A stretch of DNA of 64,000 bases from Cristatella mucedo. Taxonomy: Eukaryota > Bryozoa > Phylactolaemata > Cristatellidae. The notes beneath the pieces are model-generated. The model did no database searches, was not told the origin of the DNA, and saw only the letters and a program-made list of their open reading frames with translations. The position numbers were made by a program, and so were the translations under genes. Below, piece by piece: positions 23,962-34,799 of this stretch (positions are counted from its first letter, which is position 1; each line of letters starts with the position of its first letter). The stretch is from assembly GCA_009760855.2 (NCBI GenBank), contig WPIO01000009.1:3281001-3345000 (forward strand), read 5' to 3'.

Positions 23962-24130
23962 AGAGAGGAGAGATAAAGAGAGGATGTGGGGATGAAAAGG
24001 AAGGGAAATATGAGCAAAGAGGGCAAGAGCACAAGAGGGAATGGGCTACAAAGAAGGCAAAGAGGAAGAGGCTGAGGGAAAGGAGATATGTAATTAATGT
24101 GTGTGTGTGTGTGTGTGCGTGCGTGTGAGC
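23926..24130. repeat. (GA)n and (GT)n low-complexity tract
   Basis: GA repeat at about 23928-23958, purine-rich sequence to 24090, then a GT run at about 24099-24126. Confidence 0.9.
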
Positions 24131-24299
24131 AAGAGGTACTAGAATAGATAACATAATACTATGTCGGAAAGAGCGACCAGAGTAAGATACTGTAGGAAGA
24201 TGCATAGGCATACCAGTTAAACTCTTACTCTGCACATGAAATTACAAACCTTGAAAGTAAGTTTCAGTAAAGTTGTAGAGGTAATCACTTGACCCAGTC

Positions 24300-25590
24300 A
24301 AGACTAGTGCTAGTAGTGTATAACAACCTTCTGAGGAAGGCTGACTGAGGTTGAGTCTCTCTGCTGGATTTTCTGGATATTTCTGCAGTATTTCATACTA
24401 TTGATCACCAATTCCATCTTATGCGCATGTTATCTTGCCTGGGCATCACTCACACTACACTCTGCAATGGTGTAGGTCCTTCAGAGCGTTGATCTCAACA
24501 GGCGACAGCCATCTCAGGAGCCTCTGAAGTATGGGGTATTCCCAGGGATCTGTAGACGAACCACTTCTTTTTAGAATTTTTGCTCTCCCTCTTGTCAAGG
24601 TAATTGCTAAGCATATGCTAGGCTTTCATTTTTATGCAGAAGACACGCAGCTGTACTTGTGCTTTGATCCGTTCCTACCTTTTTAACACATTGAACTCTC
24701 TCAACTTCTTTGCTGCATTTATTGCTTACATTCGCACTGGTATAGCAGCAAGCTCTCTTCAATTGAATGACAATAAAACCAAATTACGAGTTATAGGCAA
24801 ACTCAGTGTAATTCAGCAATCTGGAAACATAACCCTAAAAAATGGTCACTGCCAGCATATGTATGCAATCTTAGCACTCTTTTCCTAAGTGAACTTTCAG
24901 TAGACGACCACATCAGCTCCACAGCCTTTCCGCTTTCAGCTATAGTATGCCACATTGGAAAAACCTGGACCCACGTAGCTAGAGATACCACATCCAAGTT
25001 GATCAATGTATTCGTGACATCACGTGTCGACATTGTTTTTTAATTCACTACTCATGCATCTTCTGACCTGTGCCATAAGGCACTTACAGTTTGGGCAAAA
25101 CTTAGCAGTTAGACTGTTTATTGTAAAAGGCACAATTGCCAAACGACAACCGCTCACCAACCTGCACTAAGTCTCCATGAAGCAACGTATCGATTGCTTA
25201 AGGATTTTTCGCCCACTTATTGGTCCCTTCTTTCCCTTATACTGACCTAACTATCTGAATAACCTCTCAATCAGGGGAGGCAGCATGCCTCTAACCGACT
25301 TCAAATCCTGTAGTGACTGTGCCTTCAGTTCGTATGCTCCTAAAACCTGGAACTCACTTCATACTAACGTCACGACATCCCACGACCTTGACAGCATTTA
25401 CAAAAAAAGTAGCTAAACATGCACCTGTTCCGTGTGAATTTCTTTTGTTTGCTTATGGGTGCTAATACTGTGCAGGTTATTGCTAAGCAATAAGCATGTT
25501 TCCCTCGTAGTATGTGTAAATGGCCTATAAAGCGATTAGTTCTCGTAGGGCACTACAATTTATTAGAATTTGTATTGTTATTATATTTAG
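24300..25590 (+). mobile_element. LINE-B, old degenerate copy
   Basis: Traces in order: DFLDISAVFHTIDHQFHL-like (24370-24420), the GVFPGICRRTTSF-like block, a FHFYAEDTQLYLCFDP box (24625-24665), SLQLNDNKTKLRV (24755), a VDDHISSTAFPLSA block (24900), and a tail at 25490-25575. Confidence 0.75.
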
Positions 25591-26789
25591 GGAAGCCGAG
25601 AGTGAGAGAGAGAGAGAGAGGGAGTAGAGAGCAACGGCAGTAAGTTCTTATGGGTCTGTTCTAAGATGTTCTTTTTCATGTCATAGTTGAGCACTAGTGG
25701 TGTGGCAGCACCTATTTCTAAAATGCAGACCTAGATGGTCTAATGTGGGGTTGTGGGCAGAGAATTTCTTTTCTAGTTGGACCAATCATGCGACGACTGG
25801 TTATTGACTGCATCGTCACACGTGGTGGCGTTTGCGGCTTGCCAGTGGCAGGGGCACCTCACTGACATCACTCCTTACTTCTTGCTGCCAAGCAGCAATC
25901 TTAGGCGTCCATGTGAATGTTTTGTCTGCAAGCTTTCGTTGTGTTTTTTCTAGCTACCTTTGTCATCAGCTTGCTGGGCTGCACAGCTGTTGGCTGGGGG
26001 GGCCACACACCTGAGTAGCATGTCCTAATGATGACAGCCATCAGTAACCAGCAGACAGTGAAGTGGCTAAACTGTTGTTTGCGTTCTTTAACAAAAATAT
26101 TTTGTGCAGGAAAGATAAACTGATGGCAGTGTTGCTGTCAGCATTCAGTGCTGTTAGGTCTGGAACAGATAATCCAGCTAAATCAGTTGTTGTAGTGAGT
26201 CACTTGTGACACATCGTCGAATTAATCAAACCTCCCAAATAAGATGGTCTTTTCGTCTCAACTGCACTTAGTTTGGGAGGGGGCTTGACAAAAGCAAAGC
26301 TTTGAGGCATTGCATGATACATTTATTAAGCAAGTGGGTTATCCAACAATTTCAATTTGGTAGTTGTGTCTGACTACTGCAAAACTAAATCTTCATTCAT
26401 CTGTGTGTCAAGGTTTGTGATAAGTTGCAGTGTTTGACCGGTACGTGAATGGACGTGACCCTTGTGGAACTAGCTTAACAAGACAGTCAAGTGCACATGA
26501 TCTGAAAAAACAGCAACAAACTGCCTCTAGCTATTCCCTTTTCACTGTCTACGTTAACAAATGTAGTTCGGCCATTTTTGGGGCCTAAAGCCTTGTGTAA
26601 TCGATGCACTAGATGGCTAAAAAACTCCTTGAAAACATGTTGAGCATGTGAAACTCGTGAAGGTAAAGAAACATTTTAAATTGCCTAAGGTTGAACATTT
26701 GTTAAATGCATTTGTCTTTCCTTCTGAAGCTATACGAATTTATTACGACGTCTTTAACTCTTGGTATTAGCAGAAGATATGCCGAAGCT

Positions 26790-27290
26790 GCTGCTTGTAG
26801 TAATCGTGAGAAAGGCCCCCATCCCACAATGATTAAGCAGGTCAATAGACAAGCCATAGTCGGAACAGAAGGCAAGTCTGAGGTCATTTACTGCTAGCTG
26901 CTGTGCTTAAAATTTGTATCCGAAATAGGGGCCAAAACCTTCTGATTTCAGTATAAATATACTAATTTATTAAACTCATTTTAGGAAATATAGGGCACAG
27001 ACAAGAGGAAGTCATGAGACTCACCGAAGCCACTCTTCTGCAGCCCATTAAAAAGCTTCGGTGTAAGCAAACATGGTGCCAAACAAAACCACGTGGAATT
27101 AAAAACAATTCGGGCATTTTGAGATAATTATAACAGGCTTTCTATTATGTGCTGAGAGCCTATATGTGTCCGTGACTGCCGGGCAGCCTTTTTCACGAAT
27201 CCTTTTCTGTTTTCAATGAAGACGTAGAGGTGCTGATTTAGCTTTGCTTAGACAGGTTGTTGGCATACTCCGGCCCTAGAGCTCGTAATA
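26790..27290 (+). repeat. Intron 11 duplicated segment, copy A
   Basis: Several ordered blocks match 31230-31640: TTTACTGCT...GCTGTGCTT, GAAATAGGG..CCAAA, a GAAGCCAC block, and GAATCCTTTTCT(G/A)TTTTCAATGA followed by a GCTTTGCT.AG.TTAGACA-like segment. Divergence is high (clearly below 80 percent by eye). Copy A lacks a tRNA gene. It may be a decayed unit of the tRNA-Cys array. Confidence 0.6.
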
Positions 27291-27419
27291 TCATTAGACT
27301 TATTAAGTTTAGGTAAATTCTAGTAGTGCATCGAATCTTTACTACAATTAGTTGTGGCAAAGTGCTACGAATGTTTTCCTTTAAATGGCATATTCTTTTG
27401 AAGTAATGTAGCTTGCAAT

Positions 27420-29265
27420 GTGGCAGAATCTAATGATTCAGAGGCCCTTTGCAAGCTATTGCCTAGTCTCCCTTCTTTTTGTGTTCACGATTCTCGAAAA
27501 GGTAGTCGCAAAGAAGCTTACGGAAAACACTGAAAATAATGAGTTATCAGAACAATTTCTGTGGGGATTCGAACGACGCTACTCTTTTGAACTGCTCTCC
27601 TCTGTCTGACCAACTACATCCTGAGCAGCAACAATGTTGGTAATGTTACTGCCCTTGCCCTGCGTCATCGATCAGCAGTGTTTGACACTCTTGATCACGA
27701 TATCCTACATGAACGATTGAGAGTAACGACTGGTCTGGCTGACTAGGTTCAGCCACTGTTCAGATCGTACTTGTCCGATCGAGTTCGAAACATGTCGTGT
27801 CACAGGAGTCCTTTCTTGGCCCTTGGCAGTTCTCTGCTTATAGCAAATCTCTGGGAAGAGCGGTTCGGACACATCATCGGCTCTTACCTCTCTGCTGACG
27901 ATATGCAGCTGTATTTTCATTTAAACTAGATTCAGGAGCTGGGATTTTCATCTAACGGTGGAAGACCCGCAACATTTTAATGTATTAAGACATGACCCGA
28001 AAGATTTTTATGTAGGGGAAAGGCCTGCAAGTAACGAAAAATTATAGTCTTAATCGTAATCATTGTGTAACTCATAATCACGTTGTTTATTCGACACGTT
28101 TCGAGGGATGTTCATCAAGTGGACGTCGGACATAGTTTCGTTAATGGTGCCTGTTGTGGCATAGGACTAGGGCGTGGCCCAGATCTTGGCCTGCAATAGG
28201 GAGAAGGCAAATGCCCTCTTGCCCCCTAGCTCTACCACTCATTTAAACCGCCGGTATTCGCTGTATTAAATCGACTGACTAACCGAATGCTTGCCTTGCT
28301 TCCTTTCGATCCTTAATGTCGGTCGATTTCCCTTAAAAGATGTTAAAAACCGAACTCCTACTCATAACACATCCCAAGTGTGCCGATGGACTAGGATACT
28401 GCGCTCTTCTAATCGTTGATGCTACAGAGCGACCCTCGCCTCAGAGTGCTCAGAGTATGGAGGATGTCCACTTCGATAACAGCTCAAAGTTGTATAGCTT
28501 CATTAAGATGACTGCTTCCACAGCTAGCCATCAAGTTCGACCCCTTTCTAAGATTAGGGACTGCTTACCTCGGCGGCTTGGTAAAAATCTATCTAGCTCC
28601 CTGGTTTTGTCTTGGCTAGGCTAGGCAACTTCAATTCCGTTTGGCTAGGCATCCGAAAAATGGCCACAAGACACATGCACTTGGGGATGAATATTTTTGC
28701 AAGGCTGATTAACACATCCCAAATGTACAGCCATGTGTAACATCCTTGCTTTATCAGGTGCAATGGAAACCAGTTGATATTCAGATAAAGAGCAAAGTTC
28801 TTACTCAGACCCACACGTTCTGCTATGGCTTTGCTCCTTCATACCTAACCGAGCTGCACAAGTTTCAGTCTCCTCCTGCCCTCAGGTCGGCTACCGAGAA
28901 TAAATTGGCAGCTTGTTTCTATGCCTAAAGGCCGTTTGTGGTAGAAACTTGTTGCTCTGCAGATCTTGGACTATGGAACTCACTTCCACAGTTCTTATGC
29001 AACTACATTTACTATCCTGCTGCCGACTGTAGTGCATCATTTTCAGCCGTCCTTAGCTGCTACGTCCGTAAAGCTGCTCACTTTCTTTACTGTCCTCATG
29101 ACTCAGCTGTGCTTCTCACTTTCTCCTTGTTGCAGGAAATGGAGTCTGCTGGCTACAATACATGCACTGGAAGCCTCTAAACTTCTAATGCCCTATAGAA
29201 AACTCTCCTCTGTATAATCCACTTGAGTCCTTGGACCGTTTTTAGAGTTACAGATAGATATACAT
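27420..29265 (+). mobile_element. LINE-A, old degenerate copy interrupted by another repeat
   Basis: Fragments in order: an RT N-terminal part (EKVVAKKLTENTENNELSEQ, 27500), 'FDTLDHDILHERL' (27680), a degenerate SADDMQLYFHL (27895), then after an insert at 27945-28260 the thumb region (28335-28630) and the C-terminal and 3' UTR part (28740-29265, WNSLPQFLCNYIYYP). Many stops and shifts. Confidence 0.8.
27945..28260 (+). repeat. Unnamed repeat family 'R3', copy 2
   Basis: Inserted in the old LINE-A copy. Shared blocks with 48050-48350 and 11080-11300: GATTTT(A/C)..., AAGACC(C/A), TTATTCGACA, GACATAG(T/C)TT, and a GGCAAATGCCCTCTTGCCCC palindrome-like end followed by CTCTACCACT. No ORF, no tRNA head. 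Confidence 0.65.
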
Positions 29266-29289
29266 CTTGTTACAGTGTACTGGCTTGTT

Positions 29290-29400
29290 GTTAAGGCTGT
29301 TAGGAAGAGAGGGTGACGTGTCACTTTCTAAGCTACCTGTTATTGAGCACTAGCTCTGCAGCTACCAGCAGCTTTGTACCCACCCTTTCGATGACTCAGT
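29290..29400 (+). promoter_or_regulatory. Conserved upstream module of tRNA-Cys copy 1
   Basis: About 110 bp shared with 30625-30736 and 34483-34609. The common order is: GTCAC, AAGCTACCTGTTAT, a CTGC...GCAG inverted repeat around AGCTACCA, then GACTCA. It is conserved better than the sequence lying between it and the tRNA. It could be a remnant of the duplicated unit, an external control element, or a small structured RNA; the sequence alone does not decide. Confidence 0.45.
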
Positions 29401-29477
29401 GTTGTGAATCGTGATAGCTTCCTTCATTTACTTGCACACCGGTATATTATTCATGTTAGTTTGTATATGTAGTATAT

Positions 29478-29549
29478 GGGGATATAGCTCAGTGGTAGAG
29501 CATTTGACTGCAGATCAAGAGGTCCTGGGTTCAACTCCCAGTGTCCCCT
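29478..29549 (+). tRNA. tRNA-Cys(GCA), copy 1
   Basis: 72 nt full cloverleaf: 7 bp acceptor stem (GGGGATA with TGTCCCC, one G-T pair), D stem GCTC/GAGC, 5 bp anticodon stem with loop CTGCAGA (anticodon GCA) and T arm CTGGG-TTCAACT-CCCAG. The discriminator base is T (U73), the identity base for cysteine tRNA. Internal promoter boxes A (TAGCTCAGTGG) and B (GGTTCAACTCC) are intact, and a TTTT terminator follows at about 29552. No intron is present. It lies in sense orientation inside WDR81 intron 11. Confidence 0.96.
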
Positions 29550-29849
29550 GCTTTTGCACTACACCTCTTCATGATGTCACATGTAATTTAGTAACTGTTG
29601 ATCAAGCAAGATGGAGGCAGTGTTCATGGGTGTAAACTCATAAATGCGTTGTGGTATGGCCTCAGCTGTTAGGGCTGCTACTCCGTTTGAGTGTAAAGGG
29701 GTTTGAAGAAACCAGGCATTATAGAATAATCTGCAGTATGTTACAACATATTTATTGATAGCCCAAATACAAACCAGCATGCTGTTAGTAAGTGAGAGTT
29801 AAACGTGACGTCGCCCTTCTACGATTCTTTAGACCTTTTTAATCTGGTC

Positions 29850-30135
29850 AAGTAGAGAGACCACACGTTTCTGAGTCTTTTCTGCTGTAGTATATTCCAC
29901 AGCGCCTAAATTCTACTAAAAAGGTCGGCCTCTGATATACTGTAGGCCAAACATATTTTGAAGCTGCCTATCGATATCGCTCCGTAATCGTTTCTATGGG
30001 GTTCATATCGTATGACTCACTAGGCCACTGCATTGGCATTACACAAAATTCGTCAAACCACTTCTCTACTGGCCTGGCAGTGTGCTTAGGATCGTTATCT
30101 TGCCAACAAATGTTACGACTCCCATGCAGAGTATT
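29850..30135 (-). pseudogene. Tc1/mariner transposase fossil
   Basis: Read on the minus strand, 30135 to about 29965 gives a block with WQDNDPKHTARPV, a WFDEF segment, then WPSESYDMNPIE. This is the DDE core of Tc1-type transposases (the second catalytic Asp in the QDNDPKHT block and the 'SPDLNPIE' block). Below it, stop codons interrupt a stretch resembling the transposase C-terminus. Only the C-terminal part is present; no terminal repeats were identified. It sits between tRNA-Cys copies 1 and 2. Confidence 0.75.
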
Positions 30136-30624
30136 TGAGATTTAAAACCCGAATTGAATGACTATCAATAACTATAAGTAAAGTCCTTTGTGACGAGTAA
30201 TTCTTTTGTTCTGATGCAGTGGCCCAGCTAGTCGCTTAATCAGAACTCCATGGTATGGCTATGGAGTGATTTCGATCGGCGGCTGAGGCAGATGTTCAGC
30301 CTACTGCAGTGGCCCACTTTTCAGTAGAAGATAGATACCTTGTACTGTTTGCGGTGCTGCTTATTACCTGTGAATGACGACGATTACAGCAATGTTTTCC
30401 CCATAGATTGTCTTTTATTTTAACCACCAAAGCATGCAATTTTCAAGCTGCTGTACCTTATATGTGCTAAAGAGACGTATCTGATCAAAATAGTGGCCTT
30501 CAGATTTGGAGTTTTGTATTCTTAAAAGTTCTAGCTTTTCTCGTCCATGACAGAGATGCATTTTTTGGCCTTATGCTAAGATATCATAATGGATCGGTAG
30601 GAATAGTCTCTGCTGCACTGTCTT

Positions 30625-30736
30625 GTGGTTGAGGCTGCCAAGGAGAGTCGGGGCCGTGTCACTATCTAAGCTACCTGTTATCAGGCTTTACGGCTGCAGC
30701 TACCAGCAGCTTCAGAGCCATTCCTTCAGTGACTCA
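30625..30736 (+). promoter_or_regulatory. Conserved upstream module of tRNA-Cys copy 2
   Basis: This copy shows both potential hairpins best: CCTG-TTAT-CAGG and GCTGC-AGCTACCA-GCAGC. It starts about 187 bp before the tRNA. Confidence 0.45.
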
Positions 30737-30811
30737 CCATTGATATGATAAATTCCTTGACATTCTTGAATGGTGGTACATAGCGCATGTTTGTTTAAGT
30801 GTGATGTATAT

Positions 30812-30883
30812 GGGGATATAGCTCAGTGGTAGAGCATTTGACTGCAGATCAAGAGGTCCTGGGTTCAACTCCCAGTGTCCCCT
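30812..30883 (+). tRNA. tRNA-Cys(GCA), copy 2
   Basis: Identical over all 72 nt to the copy at 29478, including U73 and boxes A and B, and followed immediately by a T5 terminator. About 150 bp upstream is a block shared with the other two copies. Confidence 0.96.
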
Positions 30884-31084
30884 GTTTTTACGATCGTAAA
30901 CTTTATGCAGTATCGAATTCAGTAGCTATCGATCAAGAAAGATCAAGGCAGTCATTGGTATATGTGAGGATAACATACCCCTCTTTAGCAGCCTGGTTAA
31001 TAAACTTGGTTGAGATTTTTATGTATCAGACAGGTGAGTTTCAAAATGTGAAAGCAGATTAACGTGCTGATCTGATATCGGCCG

Positions 31085-31640
31085 ACAATCGCTTAAAGCA
31101 AAGATTAATCCGGCTATCCCCTTATCTTGTTGTGAAAGCAGCAGTCCACCGTGATTCTTGTTTGATTTTAGTTTATAAATTACGTTTGTTGATGAACTAG
31201 CAAATTGATCAATGATCAATCAACAGCACAATACTGCAGGCAAGACTAAAACCATTTACTGCTATGCTGTGCTTTAAAAAAGATCTGAAATAGGGCCAAA
31301 GCCTCTCCATATCGATACAATAATTCTGATCCACAAGACTAGTTTTAAGAAACACAGGATTCAGATAAGGGAAAGTCACCACACCCTGAAGCCACACATC
31401 TCCAGGCAATCAAATACTATTGGAGTAGATGAAAGCCTTGAGCTCAAAAACCGCATACAATTTAAATAATAATAATAGTAATAATAATCAGACCCATTTA
31501 GATACTTATAGCAAGCTTGCCATTATTTGCTTAGCCTGTGTTTCTACAACTTTTTTGTGCCAAATTCGGAATCCTTTTCTATTTTCAATGATGGCATTGA
31601 AATGCTTACTTTGCTATGGTTAGACATGTACTTGGCACAG
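31085..31640 (+). repeat. Intron 11 duplicated segment, copy B
   Basis: Counterpart of 26790-27290, located directly downstream of tRNA-Cys copy 2. A short block, CAGTCCACC followed by a T/G-rich run (31138-31170), is also found at 35338-35370 downstream of tRNA-Cys copy 3, so the duplicated unit appears to contain the module, the tRNA and several hundred bases of downstream sequence. Confidence 0.55.
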
Positions 31641-32039
31641 TTAAGACCTACAAATTAAGTGATTTTAGACCTATGAAGTTTCTCTAAACTTTATTAGTGA
31701 ATTGGCCCAGCATCTGCAGCTTGTTTCGGGATAGCATTCTAGTATTTTTTTTACTTCATTTTCCTATGCCAGTTTCAGATATGTTTTCGTGATGCAGTTC
31801 ACAATTTTGCAGCATTAAAAGCTTGATTTATACAGCAATACTACGACTGTGTGGAATTGTATCTCAATTATTATAGTAGTACTAAGAAATTCTTATAGCA
31901 CCGTCAGAGAGCTTAATCCATTTCTAGGCTATTTTTCATAGGCTGTAAGGGAAGTATGACTTAATGGTTATTGAAAATATTCACGTCTGCATGCTTAATC
32001 TCGCAAAAGGCAATTCACGTGACCCAGGAAATACTGTGA

Positions 32040-32465
32040 AGAATGGGTGAGTTTTTAGCTTTTTTTTAATGACTTCAAGTAAGGGGCGTCGTCACGTCAG
32101 TCATGAGTGAGTTCCAGGTTTTGGGAGTATTCGAACTGAAGGCAAGGTCTCGAGGCACAGATAAGTGACTTAAAGACAAAAGAGGGAGTGGTACGATATC
32201 TGGACTGATTGGGGAGTAGTTCTGGTAGGTATACTGGATCGAGAGAATGAATGGACCTAGAAGTAAGTAAGCAAGTAAGTAACAGAACATTTGAGTCGAT
32301 ATGCTGCTTGGTTGGGTAGCCAGTGCTGGTCGGTGAGAAATGGTGTGACGTGGCAACTGATGTTCACGATAGACAAGCCTAGCTGCAGTTTTGCACCAGC
32401 TGCTAGTGCCTTAGTGCCCAGGTAGGCTTACCTTTAAATAATGGATTGCAGCAATCATGGCAGGA
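32040..32465 (-). mobile_element. LINE-B C-terminal fragment
   Basis: On the minus strand it contains LAFSSNTPKTWNSLMTDVTT and an upstream HRPALATQPS stretch, matching the 37000-37200 region of the LINE-B reference copy. Confidence 0.72.
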
Positions 32466-32774
32466 TTTTACAAATGCAAGGACCAACTTAGCTATGAATA
32501 TGAAAGAAAGGCACGTCATAATGCCTTTCTAATTGAACCCTAGTCTAATTCCTCTTAACGGTAACCTCCAAAAATATGAATTTGATGATTTGGTCGGATT
32601 GGAGCAGCGTAAGCTAGAAAAAAAGGTGCTGGCTTAAACCAAGCTAAGGCCAAAGCCATGGTTGCAGGCATGCCGAGGCAGGGCACTGCAATAGCCTGCC
32701 TTTCTCGTGGCTAAGGCATACGATTCAATGAAACTCGAATGAGTCACGGCAGACCAGTGCAACTCACATATTGA

Positions 32775-33935
32775 CACTTCAAACCTAGCTAGTAAGTTTC
32801 AGTCTGGTTTTAGAGCTAATCACTCCTCAGAGTCAGTATTGCTTCGAGTGTATGACATTAGAAATGCAGTCGTAGGTAAAGTTCATCTGCTTTTTTTCGC
32901 TCGATCTTTCTGAAGCTTTTGATACTATCGATCGCCAAGTTCTTCTCGAGCACCCCCCCATCTTGGTTTGAGCACCACTGGCACAACACTACAATCGTCC
33001 TGGTTCTATCTCAGTGGGAGACTTCAGAGCATTGCTATCAAATGGACCAGGATCATTCGAAGAATCTCTTAAGTACGGTGTACCTCAGGGTTTGTACTTG
33101 GCCCGGTCTGTTCATGGTTTATAGTCTCCCTCTTCCAAATGTGATTGCCTTTTCAGGCACAATGTAGGCTTTCATTTCTATATCAGATAACACTAGTTGT
33201 ACCCTTGCTTTGATCCCTCCCAGCCCTCCGGCACGTCAAATTTTCTCCACTCTCTTGGTGCATCTATTTATGACATCTGCACATGGATCACCAGCTAAAT
33301 AACATCGCTCAAATTTGGGCTTGCTGAGACATGGATACTAAATCTAAATTAGTCCATGCATTTGTGACATCCCATCTTGACTTCTGTAATTCACTGCTTG
33401 CTGGTCTGCAGGCCTAGCAATCAGGTGCTTGCAGTTGGTGCCAAATGCAGCCTTTTGATTCAGCCTACCCGGCACATTTTTCCCCTACCAGGGTAGGCAT
33501 CATTCCACCGGCTTTTCTAAATCTAATCGTTTACCTACACTCTCGTACTTTTATCTTTTGGGAACTGTGCTTTTAGTTCGTATGCTCTCAAAGCCTGGAG
33601 CACACTTCCAACTAGTATCATGACATCTGAATTGAAGATATTTAAAAAGAAGCTAAAATGCATCTATTTATCACAGCATTTAGTGGGTCCCAGTGATTCG
33701 ACCCTCATGTGCATATGCATGCTGACACTGTGCATGCTGCCTCTAACCATAATTTGTATACTGAGGTTATGTCACCTGCATGTCACCTCTAAACGTGTTA
33801 CACTTGCTGGCATTGAGCTTGCTACCACTAACCATTCGATCATGCTTCCTTTACAGCATATGTAAAGTCCCTAGAAAGAGATTTAGTTCTTTGAGGGTGA
33901 GATACAAATATATTATTCTTATTGTTATTACGATA
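32775..33935 (+). mobile_element. LINE-B copy, reverse transcriptase to 3' end
   Basis: Starts in KFQSGFRANHSSESVLLRVYD, passes through a damaged palm, the C-terminal block (HAFVTSHLDFCNSLLAGLQA, 33355-33415; SYALKAWSTLPT, 33580-33610) and ends with a tail at 33850-33925. Many frameshifts. Confidence 0.8.
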
Positions 33936-34482
33936 ATTTTTTATGAAAGTTCTTTTTTATATGATACCTACCAGTAATGGTTAGTTACTATAAACATCCT
34001 GATTGGGCTTCGGGCAAATACAAATCGGGAACTGACCATCAGCAAGCGCCTAACGCGATGGGTTATAGGGTATGGCTTGTGAGCTACCCATCCGAGGATT
34101 GTCATGGCGGCTTCAGGGTTGAAATTCAGATGCCAGCAAACAAGTTATCTTATGAAAGTGAAGAAAGTCATAATAAAAATGGCAGGAGTCTGCCGAGAGG
34201 CTTTTTTTTGAAAGCAGACTTCTTGCAAAATACTACCACCCTAGCCAGGTTATGTCTGTCAGACCATTTTCAGGTAGACTTACCGAATCGTGCATGTTTC
34301 AAGCCGCTATATGATGTATGTGGAGAAACGATATGTTTGGGAGGAGTCTTAGCCTGCAAGTTTGGAATTCCCTATTCGTTTAAGCTTAAGTTCTAGTTCT
34401 TTTCGTCGATGTTGGGCATTGATTTTTCTTTTTTAAAGCTAGCGTCAAAGTATTAGTTCTGCAAGAATAGTCTTAGCTGTAG

Positions 34483-34609
34483 TGGCCTGTGGTTGAGCCT
34501 GCTGGGAAAGTTGGGGTGGGAGGGCTGTCACTACCCAACCTACCTGTTATCAGGCTTTGTGGCTGAGGCTATCAGCAGCTTCATACCCACTCCCTCACTG
34601 ACTCACTTA
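34483..34609 (+). promoter_or_regulatory. Conserved upstream module of tRNA-Cys copy 3
   Basis: It keeps CCTG-TTAT-CAGG; the second hairpin is altered on both arms (GCTGA with TCAGC), so pairing is preserved. It starts about 245 bp before the tRNA. Confidence 0.45.
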
Positions 34610-34727
34610 AGATAACATGATAAAATTTACAAACTCGCAAGGAGCCACTCCCTCTCTTAACTTTTGATAGGCGACCTTCTCCTCGCATGAAGCTAGATAG
34701 CTCTGTTAATTAGACATTTGGTCAGAA

Positions 34728-34799
34728 GGGGATATAGCTCAGTGGTAGAGCATTTGACTGCAGATCAAGAGGTCCTGGGTTCAACTCCCAGTGTCCCCT
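34728..34799 (+). tRNA. tRNA-Cys(GCA), copy 3
   Basis: Identical over all 72 nt to copies 1 and 2 and followed by a T7 terminator. The immediate 5' flank (about 90 bp) differs from the other copies, whereas the block about 120-240 bp upstream is conserved. Confidence 0.96.
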
